Shown here in pieces: positions 34,730-42,060 of a DNA stretch of 64,000 nt; within the stretch, counting starts at the first letter, position 1; each line of letters starts with the position of its first letter. Origin of the DNA: Methylomonas sp. 11b. GTDB lineage: Bacteria > Pseudomonadota > Gammaproteobacteria > Methylococcales > Methylomonadaceae. Under the pieces are notes generated by a model that worked only from the letters and a program-made list of their open reading frames with translations, did not search any database and was not told where the DNA came from. Where the stretch lies: positions 186,001-250,000 of the forward strand of contig NZ_KI911557.1 of the NCBI RefSeq assembly GCF_000515215.1, given 5' to 3'. The translations under genes were made by a program, and so were the position numbers.

Positions 34730-34893
34730 TCAGATATGGAAATCGGACATGGCGCGGCGCATGAATTCGTGGAACAAGGGTACGGTAAAGGCCATGTCGC
34801 CGTGGGACGGACTAAAGACCATGCCATTTTTGATTAGACTGGCGAGCAGCGCCCCCCCCAAAGTATTAATCTTAACGTTGAGCGGAGAGCCAG
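34730..34893 (-). pseudogene. C-terminal remnant of an AAA-family ATPase
   Basis: A minus-strand frame ending in TGA at 34730 encodes about 54 residues, including SLIKNGMVFSPSHGDMAF and TVPLFHEFMRRAM. This matches the remembered C-terminal end of a group of stand-alone AAA ATPases. No start or ATP-binding part is present upstream, so this is a leftover of a deleted gene. It sits 51 bases before the helicase start, close to the tRNA fragment. Confidence 0.45.
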
Positions 34894-35263
34894 CACCCGG
34901 TGAAAAAGGATTTTTTGATTTTATCCATTGTGAATCTCGAATGTATCAATTTATTCATAAATATACTACGAACGATGTATACGCTTAAATAAATCGATAC
35001 ACTTCAATCCGAATGGGTGTGTCTTAGGCATAAGACATGAAGATTGCACTATAACAATTTGTTCACGTAGTCCGGAGTTATGCAATACAAACTATTCCCA
35101 GTAAACGAACTGGCATGACGACTATATGGACTCGCCTGGTAGCACTGCTACCATTTTTGCAACGGCTCTGAAATGAAGTTACGCTGAATACCGCTAATTC
35201 AGGCTGTTTTTGAACTTGGCAAGAGTTGTAAGTCATTGAATTTTATATATAAAAAATTAAAAT
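34894..35263. other. AT-rich noncoding stretch
   Basis: No gene is supported between the ATPase remnant and the tRNA fragment. The sequence is AT-rich, especially 35235-35262, and lacks any D-arm of a tRNA upstream of the tRNA-like 3' part. Confidence 0.4.
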
Positions 35264-35314
35264 GCCGGTTTCATAACCCCGAGGTTCCAGGTTCGATCCC
35301 CGGTATCGCCACCA
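35264..35314 (+). other. 3' fragment of a CAU-anticodon tRNA, candidate att site
   Basis: From the anticodon loop TTCATAA (35270-35276) the sequence continues as a tRNA 3' half: a variable region, a T arm with the GGTTCGATC loop, an acceptor strand TATCGCC, discriminator A and encoded CCA (35312-35314). No D arm or 5' acceptor strand (GGCGATA expected) precedes it, and the anticodon stem has mismatches. A 3' tRNA fragment followed by the native terminator is what tRNA-targeting integrases leave at the far end of an integrated element. Confidence 0.65.
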
Positions 35315-35340
35315 TTTATAGCTTTAGCAGTATCCAGATT

Positions 35341-35380
35341 AACCATAAGTCCTTTACACATAAGAACTTATGGTTTTTTA
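35341..35380 (+). terminator. Rho-independent terminator after the tRNA fragment
   Basis: AACCATAAGT (35341-35350) pairs perfectly with ACTTATGGTT (35366-35375), followed by a T-run. It lies 27 bases after the CCA end and would be the original terminator of the tRNA gene. Confidence 0.75.
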
Positions 35381-36081
35381 TGCGCGTAGATTTAGTGAGA
35401 TCGTCTAAGTTACTGCGTAAACATACAGTAACACCCAAAAATACAGTAACAGCACACGTACCAATACGTCGGGCTGCACGGCTGTGTCAATAGAATCGTC
35501 CGCTTCCTGGGCTTTGGGTAAACGCACATCGACGGGTGCGATAAAAGCACGGTAGGATTTGCCCGCTAGTGCTTGCCGAGTTTGGAAATAAGTTTCCCCC
35601 GCCACATCCTGATGCGGCAAATCAGGTGCCGGTGATATCAATAAGCGTCGCCATCAATCAGCTCTTAACGTATATCGTCCGGCCAATTCAAATAATCGCT
35701 GTATGTATGCGATTCCCTATCTTCCAATGCCGAACCCAGTGCCCACGCCTCTGGTTTTGCCTTGCTGCTATCGCATAGCCAGTTGCACGGGCGACGGCGA
35801 AACCTTTCCGATAATAAGTCATTTTGGGGCTTTTCGAGTTTCGGTTAATTCGTTCGTTAGCTTTGCCTAGGCAGGCAAAGTTTCGGAGCTTTGCCCTTAA
35901 AAGTAGAACCTCTAGGAGTCTCGTGGGTAGGAGTCGAAGCGCCGTAATTTGGCGGTGAAATTCCTGGCATTTAACACACACTGCGATTTGTTTGCATTCC
36001 CCTAGGGTTTTACTCTAACATTTTCTCAGAGTGCTAAATTTCAGTTTCCGAGCTTGCTAATTTCGACAGGGGTGTGTTGGT
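35381..36081. other. Noncoding region upstream of the CsgG-like gene
   Basis: About 700 bases without a supported gene. Short frames on both strands overlap each other and have poor composition. A hairpin GGCAAAG/CTTTGCC lies at about 35874-35895. The block 35800-35990 looks like a dispersed intergenic repeat, which was not verified. Confidence 0.35.
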
Positions 36082-36942
36082 ATGATCTGCATAAAAACCA
36101 AACAACTAAGCTGGCTGGCAGTGATGATTTCGTTGAGCGCTTGTACAAAACCGGGTGTACAAACCGGCGGCAGTGCCAACCTCATTAGCGGTTCGGCGGG
36201 TGGGGCTACCAGCGTCAATGCCAATAAAACGCTGGAACATTGCGCCAGCCCATTAGGTACCCTGGCGGTCAGCGACGGCCGTATCACCGGTGCCAGCGCC
36301 GTAACCACCCTTGACCCATTGATTCGTTTGGCGGTGCAGCAATCCAACTGCTTTGTGATTACCGGCATCGGCAATCAGGCCACCTTGGCATTACTCAATG
36401 CCATTACCTCACAGCAACGTGAATCCGGTGAGTACCGGGCCGGCTCCAAACAGCAAAAAGGCCAACGGGTCGCCGCCGATTATCTGCTGGAACCGCAGGT
36501 CATCGTCCTCAACGAATCCACCCAGGGCAACAGAGCCGGCCTTTACGGCGGCGGCATGTATCAGCATTACGCCCCGCCAGGGCAAATCTCGTTGGGCGGG
36601 ATTTTTATAGACGCATTGGCGGGCGCTGCGGCGGGCGCAGCCGATAAACGCAGTACGGACGTAGCTCTGACCTTGATCGATATCCGCTCGACAGTACAAA
36701 TCGGCATTTCCCAGGGCAGCGCAACCGCCAATGCTTTGCAGGCTTCCGGGTGGGGCGGATTCTTAGGCGAGAATGCTGCAGGCGGCTTTGGCTTGGCGAG
36801 CTTTACCCGAACCCCGGAAGGCATATCCACCGCCGCAGCGTTTTTTGATGCCTACAACAACCTGGTGCAGTCTTTGAGGAATTACAAAGCCCAGGAAGTC
36901 AAAGACGGCGCCGGCACCGGCGGCCAACTTCAGTTCAAATAG
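36082..36942 (+). CDS. CsgG/HfaB-like lipoprotein
   Basis: The protein has 286 residues. A lipoprotein signal peptide ends in the lipobox LSAC (Cys at about 21). The body contains segments typical of CsgG/HfaB-like proteins, such as DPLIRLAVQQSNCFVITGIG, DYLLEPQVIVLNES and a glycine- and alanine-rich membrane-like stretch (FIDALAGAAAGAADK), then DVALTLIDIRSTVQIG. CsgG forms outer-membrane export pores for curli; related orphans have unknown substrates. No curli or holdfast genes are nearby, so an export role is uncertain. Confidence 0.65.
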   Translation: MICIKTKQLSWLAVMISLSACTKPGVQTGGSANLISGSAGGATSVNANKTLEHCASPLGTLAVSDGRITGASAVTTLDPLIRLAVQQSNCFVITGIGNQATLALLNAITSQQRESGEYRAGSKQQKGQRVAADYLLEPQVIVLNESTQGNRAGLYGGGMYQHYAPPGQISLGGIFIDALAGAAAGAADKRSTDVALTLIDIRSTVQIGISQGSATANALQASGWGGFLGENAAGGFGLASFTRTPEGISTAAAFFDAYNNLVQSLRNYKAQEVKDGAGTGGQLQFK

Positions 36943-37044
36943 CGCGGCCGCACAATCTACTGCGTACCACTGCATAATGCCAGCCGCTCAGTTCGCTGGC
37001 GTAAATGCTGATCAGCAATCGATCACTGGCTCCCGCGAATCGCG

Positions 37045-37509
37045 TCATACTTCCAGCTCGATGATCCGGGCCTCGACTGTCTTATCGTTGATGATCAGTT
37101 CGGCAACTGCTAGAGGCAATTTAAACCGGCGTGGGCCCGCGCTGCCGGGGTTTAGATATAGTACGCCGTCACGCTCTTGAAGCGAAGGTTTATGCGAATG
37201 GCCGGAAATGACGACGCGAATTCCGGCCACGACCGGATCGATGGGCAACTCTGCCAGATCGTGGATCAAATAAATTGAAACTTGGCCGACCATGACGCTG
37301 GCACAGATGGGCAGTTCCTCAGCCCAAGCCCCTTTATCGTTGTTACCGCGCACTGCTGTCACCGGTGCCAATATGTTCAGTTGTTGCAATACCTCGGGTT
37401 TGCCGACGTCGCCGGCGTGGAAAATCCGCTCGCAGCACTGCAACGCCGCCAGCACCTCAGGGCGAAGCAAGCCGTGGGTGTCGGAGATGATGGCGAGGCG
37501 GTGGGACAT
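37045..37509 (-). CDS. YfcE-type phosphodiesterase (metallophosphoesterase)
   Basis: The protein has 154 residues, the usual length. It has the metal-binding motifs of the family: ISDTHG near the start, HAGDVG, RGNND, and ISGHSHKP near residue 115, followed by LNPGSAGPRR. Such enzymes are small cytoplasmic Mn-dependent phosphodiesterases with broad activity in vitro and unclear natural substrate. It is convergent with the CsgG-like gene. Confidence 0.92.
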   Translation of the reverse strand: MSHRLAIISDTHGLLRPEVLAALQCCERIFHAGDVGKPEVLQQLNILAPVTAVRGNNDKGAWAEELPICASVMVGQVSIYLIHDLAELPIDPVVAGIRVVISGHSHKPSLQERDGVLYLNPGSAGPRRFKLPLAVAELIINDKTVEARIIELEV

Positions 37510-37652
37510 TGTGGGAAAGAGAATCTCTTTATACGCGGTTTAAGGGCGATTAAATCACCGTGCAAGGTCAATTGGGTAGATTTCTTGCTTTATTTATCCG
37601 ACAGTTGTCAGCCAATTGCACGTCTAATCAGTGGCCATCGAATGGAGCTTCT

Positions 37653-37721
37653 GTAGCCTCGATGCAGCGCTAGCGAAATCGAGGGATTAGGTCTCCGAAT
37701 CCTCGATTACATCGAGGCTAC
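37653..37721. repeat. REP-like long inverted repeat
   Basis: GTAGCCTCGATG (37653-37664) pairs with CATCGAGGCTAC (37710-37721); a second, bulged stem (AATCGAGG... with CCTCGATT) nests inside. The whole 69-base unit would fold into one long hairpin. It is of the kind that occurs as dispersed intergenic palindromes; other copies are not visible in this window. Confidence 0.6.
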
Positions 37722-37831
37722 TTGCTGCAAGCGAGAAGCGGCGGTCGGTAGCGGAATAGGAAAACTAATCGACCGAACCTGGCTCATCATAAATAATTGG
37801 CGAATTTAGATAAAGACCGTTTGTCGGAATT

Positions 37832-40800
37832 TTACCGACGCCAATGATGGTTGCCTGTATATGACACCCATTTAGAGCCAGTGTCCTTCATTTCCTGCAA
37901 CGCTTCAATGTGACGTTTTAGTTCCGGATGTTGGTAGCCTCTGGCAATCAGAGCCTCTCGCGCAATTGGATCGAAAGGGATAGCGGTAGGACCTAGGCAT
38001 TCATTCCAGATTTTGGCTATCAAAGATTCCGGCGAATTTGCACTAGTCGTTTTAATCTCCGCCACAAAAACAGCGTCTACATCTTCTCTATTTGCTTCCA
38101 AAACTTCTTCGATCATTTCAAGAATTGGTTGTAACTGCACGTTCGAGTCGGATGTGCCAGTTTGCAATTCAATAAGAGATCTACCTCCGGGCCAGCTAGT
38201 TGTCTTCCAGGTCACCGTCTCTTCGAATAAGCCATACACCATTGGTGCGAACCTTCCTGTCTTACCAAGCTTGAAAAGACCTTTTTGACTTTCGACGGCG
38301 ACCAAGCGAATGGCTGTTGCGGTGCCTAGGGCTACAATCCCTTCACTCGCAAGCGTATTGAAAAAGTTAAAAACCCAGAACCGAGTTTTATCGAGCCAAT
38401 CCTCATCGCTTTCGATATTTATGGTCCCCATCCATGGTAAAACGGCATGGCCGGTTTCGTTAATTGGTTCAAACAAACTAGTGGACGCCGACAGTTGCCT
38501 CCCGGCTAGAGAATTGACAGAGTTCAAACTGCCAAACAAAAGGTAGGAGTCAGCATTCAGAAGTGAATAAAGCCACGGATCTACAGGAACCATTGCGGCT
38601 TTGGTGGCACACCAACGTAGAAGGCCTTCAGCGAACAGAGAATCTTTTTTTTGACCGAATTCGTAAATAGAGACCGGATCCTTATGAAGAGGATGCCGAT
38701 ATTTGCAGGAAAGAGCCTCGTCCCGAGATGTCGGGCCGCAAATGAGTCCATAAGCGATGACGGATAATAAGACATCTCGTGCCAACTCATCGATAAACGG
38801 AACGGCCTTTTGAGAGAGCTGATAGCGCTGAGTGGTCAAAGGTAAGTTTCCAGCACTGTCGAGTACAGCAATATTTGGTCTTATGGTTTGGATGTACCCT
38901 GGCCAATCAAAATCGGTATGGGAGTAGGAACCTCGCTTTTCAATTTTTAAACCGTTGCACGAAAGAGCGGGGTATTTCTCGAAAGTCCAAAAAATCGCAT
39001 CGAAACCATCGGGGTAGATCACGGCGTATTCCTTCGGTAAGTTATTGCTCCTCACGGGGAATACGAATTCCTGATCTAGTTTTTCGAGATTCGTGCCACG
39101 AAGCACTCGATTAATGACTTTGGGCCAGTCCCAGCAATACCAGTCAATTTGTTCCCTTGGTCCTGCGAAGGGAAAATATTTTTCTCTTTCCAGCCCTAAC
39201 GCGTTCATAGATTCACTGCTGACTTCGACTTCGATAGTGGTTCCGATTGGTAAATCGTCGACACGGCGGATTTCAATGAGTTGGCTATTAGCGGAAGCTT
39301 CCAACATATTGCCAGTGGATTTGTCCGCGCCGACGTGCCGAGTCCAAAGTTTAAAAGAAGCGCCTAGCAGAAAGACCGCAAAGGCGCCTATCCCAAAGCG
39401 CCCGGAGCGCATTACGCGCGGTTTGCCTGAATCGTCGAGAAATTCTTTAGCCCATTCGGAGTTGCTGCGAAATGAGGCGCCGGCTCGCAAAAAATGGTTT
39501 TGAATGGTATCGGCACGCATGCCGATGCCACGGTCGCGGACACGCAGGTACCATGAGCCATCCTCACGCTTGATAAAGTCTATCGATACGTCGCCTTCTT
39601 GCTCTGGCAAATCGAGTGATTCGATAGCGACCTTGTGGTTTTTACACCATGCGTGTAATTCGCGAACGGCATCGACCGCGTTTTGCATTAATTCGCGAAC
39701 GCCGACGCCCGGTTCTTTACCATATAGCGGCTCGACGAGGAGAGTAAGTAAATTCGGATCAGCGGTATACCCGGTCCGATTCGGAATATAGGGCAGGCTA
39801 TCGCGAAACGCCGGACTGTGTAGGTTAGAATAGACCCGACGAATGGCGAGATTCAGTTGATCCAGACCGAGGTCGGTCCGTGCGCCGTAGGCCTCGTCCA
39901 ATACTGCGGTTGAATGGTCCATTTCAGCTTGCAGTCCGGACAACAGATCGCGCAGTTGCAAATAGAGCGACAGGCTTATATCGGTGCCGACGGTGACCAT
40001 CTTGCCGCGAGGATCGCTGGCCGGACTAATCTGCTGCACCGCACGGTGTTTACGCCATTCCTGTATGGAAACCGGGCTTTGCGGATCCCGCAATTGCATC
40101 AAAGCTGCCGGTGCACGTTGTTGGTCAATTTGAAGGTAATCGGCTACCCGTAATAGAGCCATGGGGTAAAGTACAGCGGAGCCCATTGGTTTTGGGGTCC
40201 CAGGGTAGAGTGGGCTGGAATCCAAGTAAGCTTTGCAAACGCGTAGCGACATCCCGTGCGAACGCGCGCTTAGCCCAATCAGATCGGCCAGTCGCATCAA
40301 CGGGTGGCCCTGCTCTTTACCCATGGCGGGGAACTGTCCCTCACCCGAGCCGACTGTCAGGCCTGGAAAACCGTAGATCGCAATTTCGTGGGCAAGACGA
40401 GCATGGTGGCGCCGTATAAACTCGCCGATGATCAAGAAATGATTGGTTTCCCATTGTCCGGTATCCTCAGGAAGGTCTTCGAACTTCCAAACTCGGGCCG
40501 ATTGCTCTCCTATGATGTTGGTCAATTGACGGTCGCTAAACCGTCTTGCTTCTCGAGCATAGTCCCCCCATAACAACTGCCAGGCAATATTGGCTACGTT
40601 GCCTTCTTGGTCATCTTTGAACCAAGGTAGAGGTTGAAATCTTGACTCTTTTCCAACTAATTCCAGAAATCCATTGGGCCTGAGATGCATGGCGATGTCA
40701 TGCAACAACGTTGCGCCGATGATTACCACGGCGTCGGCGTCGCAAAGCAAGCGTGGGTCGGAATCCTTTTTGCTGTCTTTCCAGATTGGTTTTGGAACTA

Positions 40801-41011
40801 GCTCAACTTCAGATTTCAACACACAGTTGATATGTTCAACCCCGTGGTCGGTGTAGTCGGGGAAAAATGGGAGTTTATTGTCTGCAAGGATTTCTCCGAC
40901 CCGGTCAGCAAGGGCGCGGATGGGGGCTTGAAGATCACTCTCCTCGAGAAGTTCTCTCAGGGATTTCGGAAACTCTATTTTTGCCACAGGCTCTCCATAA
41001 TGAATGTACAA
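37832..41011 (-). CDS. Large HD-domain plus Hsp90-like (GHKL) ATPase protein
   Basis: The protein has 1059 residues. The N-terminal part has an HD-type metal site (DYTDHGVEHI at about 52-61; LLHDIAMHL near 102). A GHKL ATPase domain follows from about 440: ELMQNAVDAVREL (N box), RDRGIGM (G1) and GRFGIGAFAVFLLG (G2), as in Hsp90/HtpG and related proteins. The C-terminal 400 residues are not recognised. Proteins combining these folds are found in variable islands, and Hsp90-like ATPases occur in several anti-phage systems. It stands alone, beside a toxin-antitoxin pair. A defence role is plausible but not shown. Confidence 0.75.
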   Translation of the reverse strand: MYIHYGEPVAKIEFPKSLRELLEESDLQAPIRALADRVGEILADNKLPFFPDYTDHGVEHINCVLKSEVELVPKPIWKDSKKDSDPRLLCDADAVVIIGATLLHDIAMHLRPNGFLELVGKESRFQPLPWFKDDQEGNVANIAWQLLWGDYAREARRFSDRQLTNIIGEQSARVWKFEDLPEDTGQWETNHFLIIGEFIRRHHARLAHEIAIYGFPGLTVGSGEGQFPAMGKEQGHPLMRLADLIGLSARSHGMSLRVCKAYLDSSPLYPGTPKPMGSAVLYPMALLRVADYLQIDQQRAPAALMQLRDPQSPVSIQEWRKHRAVQQISPASDPRGKMVTVGTDISLSLYLQLRDLLSGLQAEMDHSTAVLDEAYGARTDLGLDQLNLAIRRVYSNLHSPAFRDSLPYIPNRTGYTADPNLLTLLVEPLYGKEPGVGVRELMQNAVDAVRELHAWCKNHKVAIESLDLPEQEGDVSIDFIKREDGSWYLRVRDRGIGMRADTIQNHFLRAGASFRSNSEWAKEFLDDSGKPRVMRSGRFGIGAFAVFLLGASFKLWTRHVGADKSTGNMLEASANSQLIEIRRVDDLPIGTTIEVEVSSESMNALGLEREKYFPFAGPREQIDWYCWDWPKVINRVLRGTNLEKLDQEFVFPVRSNNLPKEYAVIYPDGFDAIFWTFEKYPALSCNGLKIEKRGSYSHTDFDWPGYIQTIRPNIAVLDSAGNLPLTTQRYQLSQKAVPFIDELARDVLLSVIAYGLICGPTSRDEALSCKYRHPLHKDPVSIYEFGQKKDSLFAEGLLRWCATKAAMVPVDPWLYSLLNADSYLLFGSLNSVNSLAGRQLSASTSLFEPINETGHAVLPWMGTINIESDEDWLDKTRFWVFNFFNTLASEGIVALGTATAIRLVAVESQKGLFKLGKTGRFAPMVYGLFEETVTWKTTSWPGGRSLIELQTGTSDSNVQLQPILEMIEEVLEANREDVDAVFVAEIKTTSANSPESLIAKIWNECLGPTAIPFDPIAREALIARGYQHPELKRHIEALQEMKDTGSKWVSYTGNHHWRR

Positions 41012-41146
41012 ATGTCCTTGTTCCTGCTCTCCAGTCTCGGGAACAATAGTTGCGTTATATGACGCTTCCGAAACGATTAGGCGTGACTTCAGCGACCGAT
41101 TTGACTGTTAGCATATAACGAGGTTGTTGATACTTGTTCTGTCTCG

Positions 41147-41167
41147 TTCCAACGCGCTGCGTTGGAA
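41147..41167. repeat. Short intergenic hairpin repeat
   Basis: TTCCAACGC and GCGTTGGAA flank GCT. The perfect 9-base stem in a 240-base gap may terminate the HepT transcript or be a dispersed palindrome. Confidence 0.4.
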
Positions 41168-41255
41168 TGCTTGGCTGGTTATTCAGGCACCTCAGCGCGG
41201 TGCTTTCTGGTTACCACACAGCGCGCGGGAACCAAAAAGGCTAGACCGATTGAAC

Positions 41256-41684
41256 TCATTTCGGCTCACATTCATCCAACTTCTGCTGCCAAACCACCAT
41301 CCACTCTTCCAAAATCGCATACTGCCTTTTGGTGACAATGGCTTGCACGATGCCGTCGTTGAGGTCCAGGTAGTCGTGCACCAGCACATTGCGGAAGCCG
41401 AGGATTTTCATCAAGTCGGCATGCTGATCGGCCGGCAAATCGCCTTGGCTTTTCAATTCGTCTAGCGCTTCCCGCGACTGGCTGACTGTTAGCTGGTATT
41501 TTTGCTCCACGAAATAACGCGCCATGCCGATGAAGGCTTCTATATAGACTTGTAGTGCGCGCTGTATCGCCAGCAGGTCGCGTTCGGTCCAGGTGTTGAT
41601 ATTTTCCTGGCTGTACTCGTCCAAAATACGCAACATTTTGCGGCGATGGCGCATCAGCGCCTGTTCATAGGCAATATCTCTCAT
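41256..41684 (-). CDS. hepT: HepT toxin (HEPN RNase) of a MntA-HepT pair
   Basis: From the ATG at 41684 the protein has 142 residues; AAGGA precedes this start, and the longer upstream frame would lie inside mntA. The HEPN motif RNVLVHDY near the C-terminus is exactly the R-X4-H-X-Y pattern of HepT, in which R and H form the RNase site and Y is the residue AMPylated by the antitoxin. The gene overlaps mntA by 20 bases. When free, the toxin cuts RNA (tRNA in the studied case) and stops growth. Confidence 0.88.
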   Translation of the reverse strand: MRDIAYEQALMRHRRKMLRILDEYSQENINTWTERDLLAIQRALQVYIEAFIGMARYFVEQKYQLTVSQSREALDELKSQGDLPADQHADLMKILGFRNVLVHDYLDLNDGIVQAIVTKRQYAILEEWMVVWQQKLDECEPK

Positions 41685-42045
41685 AATCCTTTTCCCATTT
41701 CGACCAGATGCTTTGCTCGACGCGTCTAACGTGCGGTACATTGCGGTCGTACCATTTGACAGCCGACTGCAAGATGCCAACTTGCAACAAGACCGGAGCG
41801 GCTTCCAGATCGACGATGCTGATTTGATTGTAGCGTTTTAATTCGCGTTCGACTTCGGCTTCCAGCATTTGCGGACGCACCGCCCGTTCCAGCGGATCGG
41901 TTTCGTAATCGCTGAAAATTACCGCAATGTCCCAATCGCTATTGGGCCGGGCAGTATTTTTGGCTCTGGAGCCGTACAGATAAATCGCATCGACTGCGGC
42001 ATGCGCCTGAATCGCTTGGCTTATTTCTGCTTGAAGCTCGTTCAT
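41665..42045 (-). CDS. mntA: MntA nucleotidyltransferase antitoxin
   Basis: The protein has 126 residues. It has the minimal nucleotidyltransferase motif GSRAKNTARPNSDWDIAV (GSX10DXD) near residue 26. In MntA-HepT systems this enzyme inactivates the toxin by attaching AMP groups to its tyrosine. It lies directly upstream of hepT in the usual antitoxin-first order, with overlapping frames. It ends 15 bases before the uvrA 3' end. Confidence 0.88.
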   Translation of the reverse strand: MNELQAEISQAIQAHAAVDAIYLYGSRAKNTARPNSDWDIAVIFSDYETDPLERAVRPQMLEAEVERELKRYNQISIVDLEAAPVLLQVGILQSAVKWYDRNVPHVRRVEQSIWSKWEKDYERYCL

Positions 42046-42060
42046 GGTTTCAGCGGTAAT

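Noticed and set aside
34698..34988. 96-codon plus-strand frame
   Set aside because: It lies opposite the ATPase remnant, which explains its open frame.
35264..35314. Complete tRNA gene
   Set aside because: No D arm or 5' acceptor strand precedes it, and the anticodon stem does not pair.
35688..35981. 97-codon minus-strand frame
   Set aside because: It lies in a repeat-like intergenic block, with no ribosome site and no plausible protein pattern.
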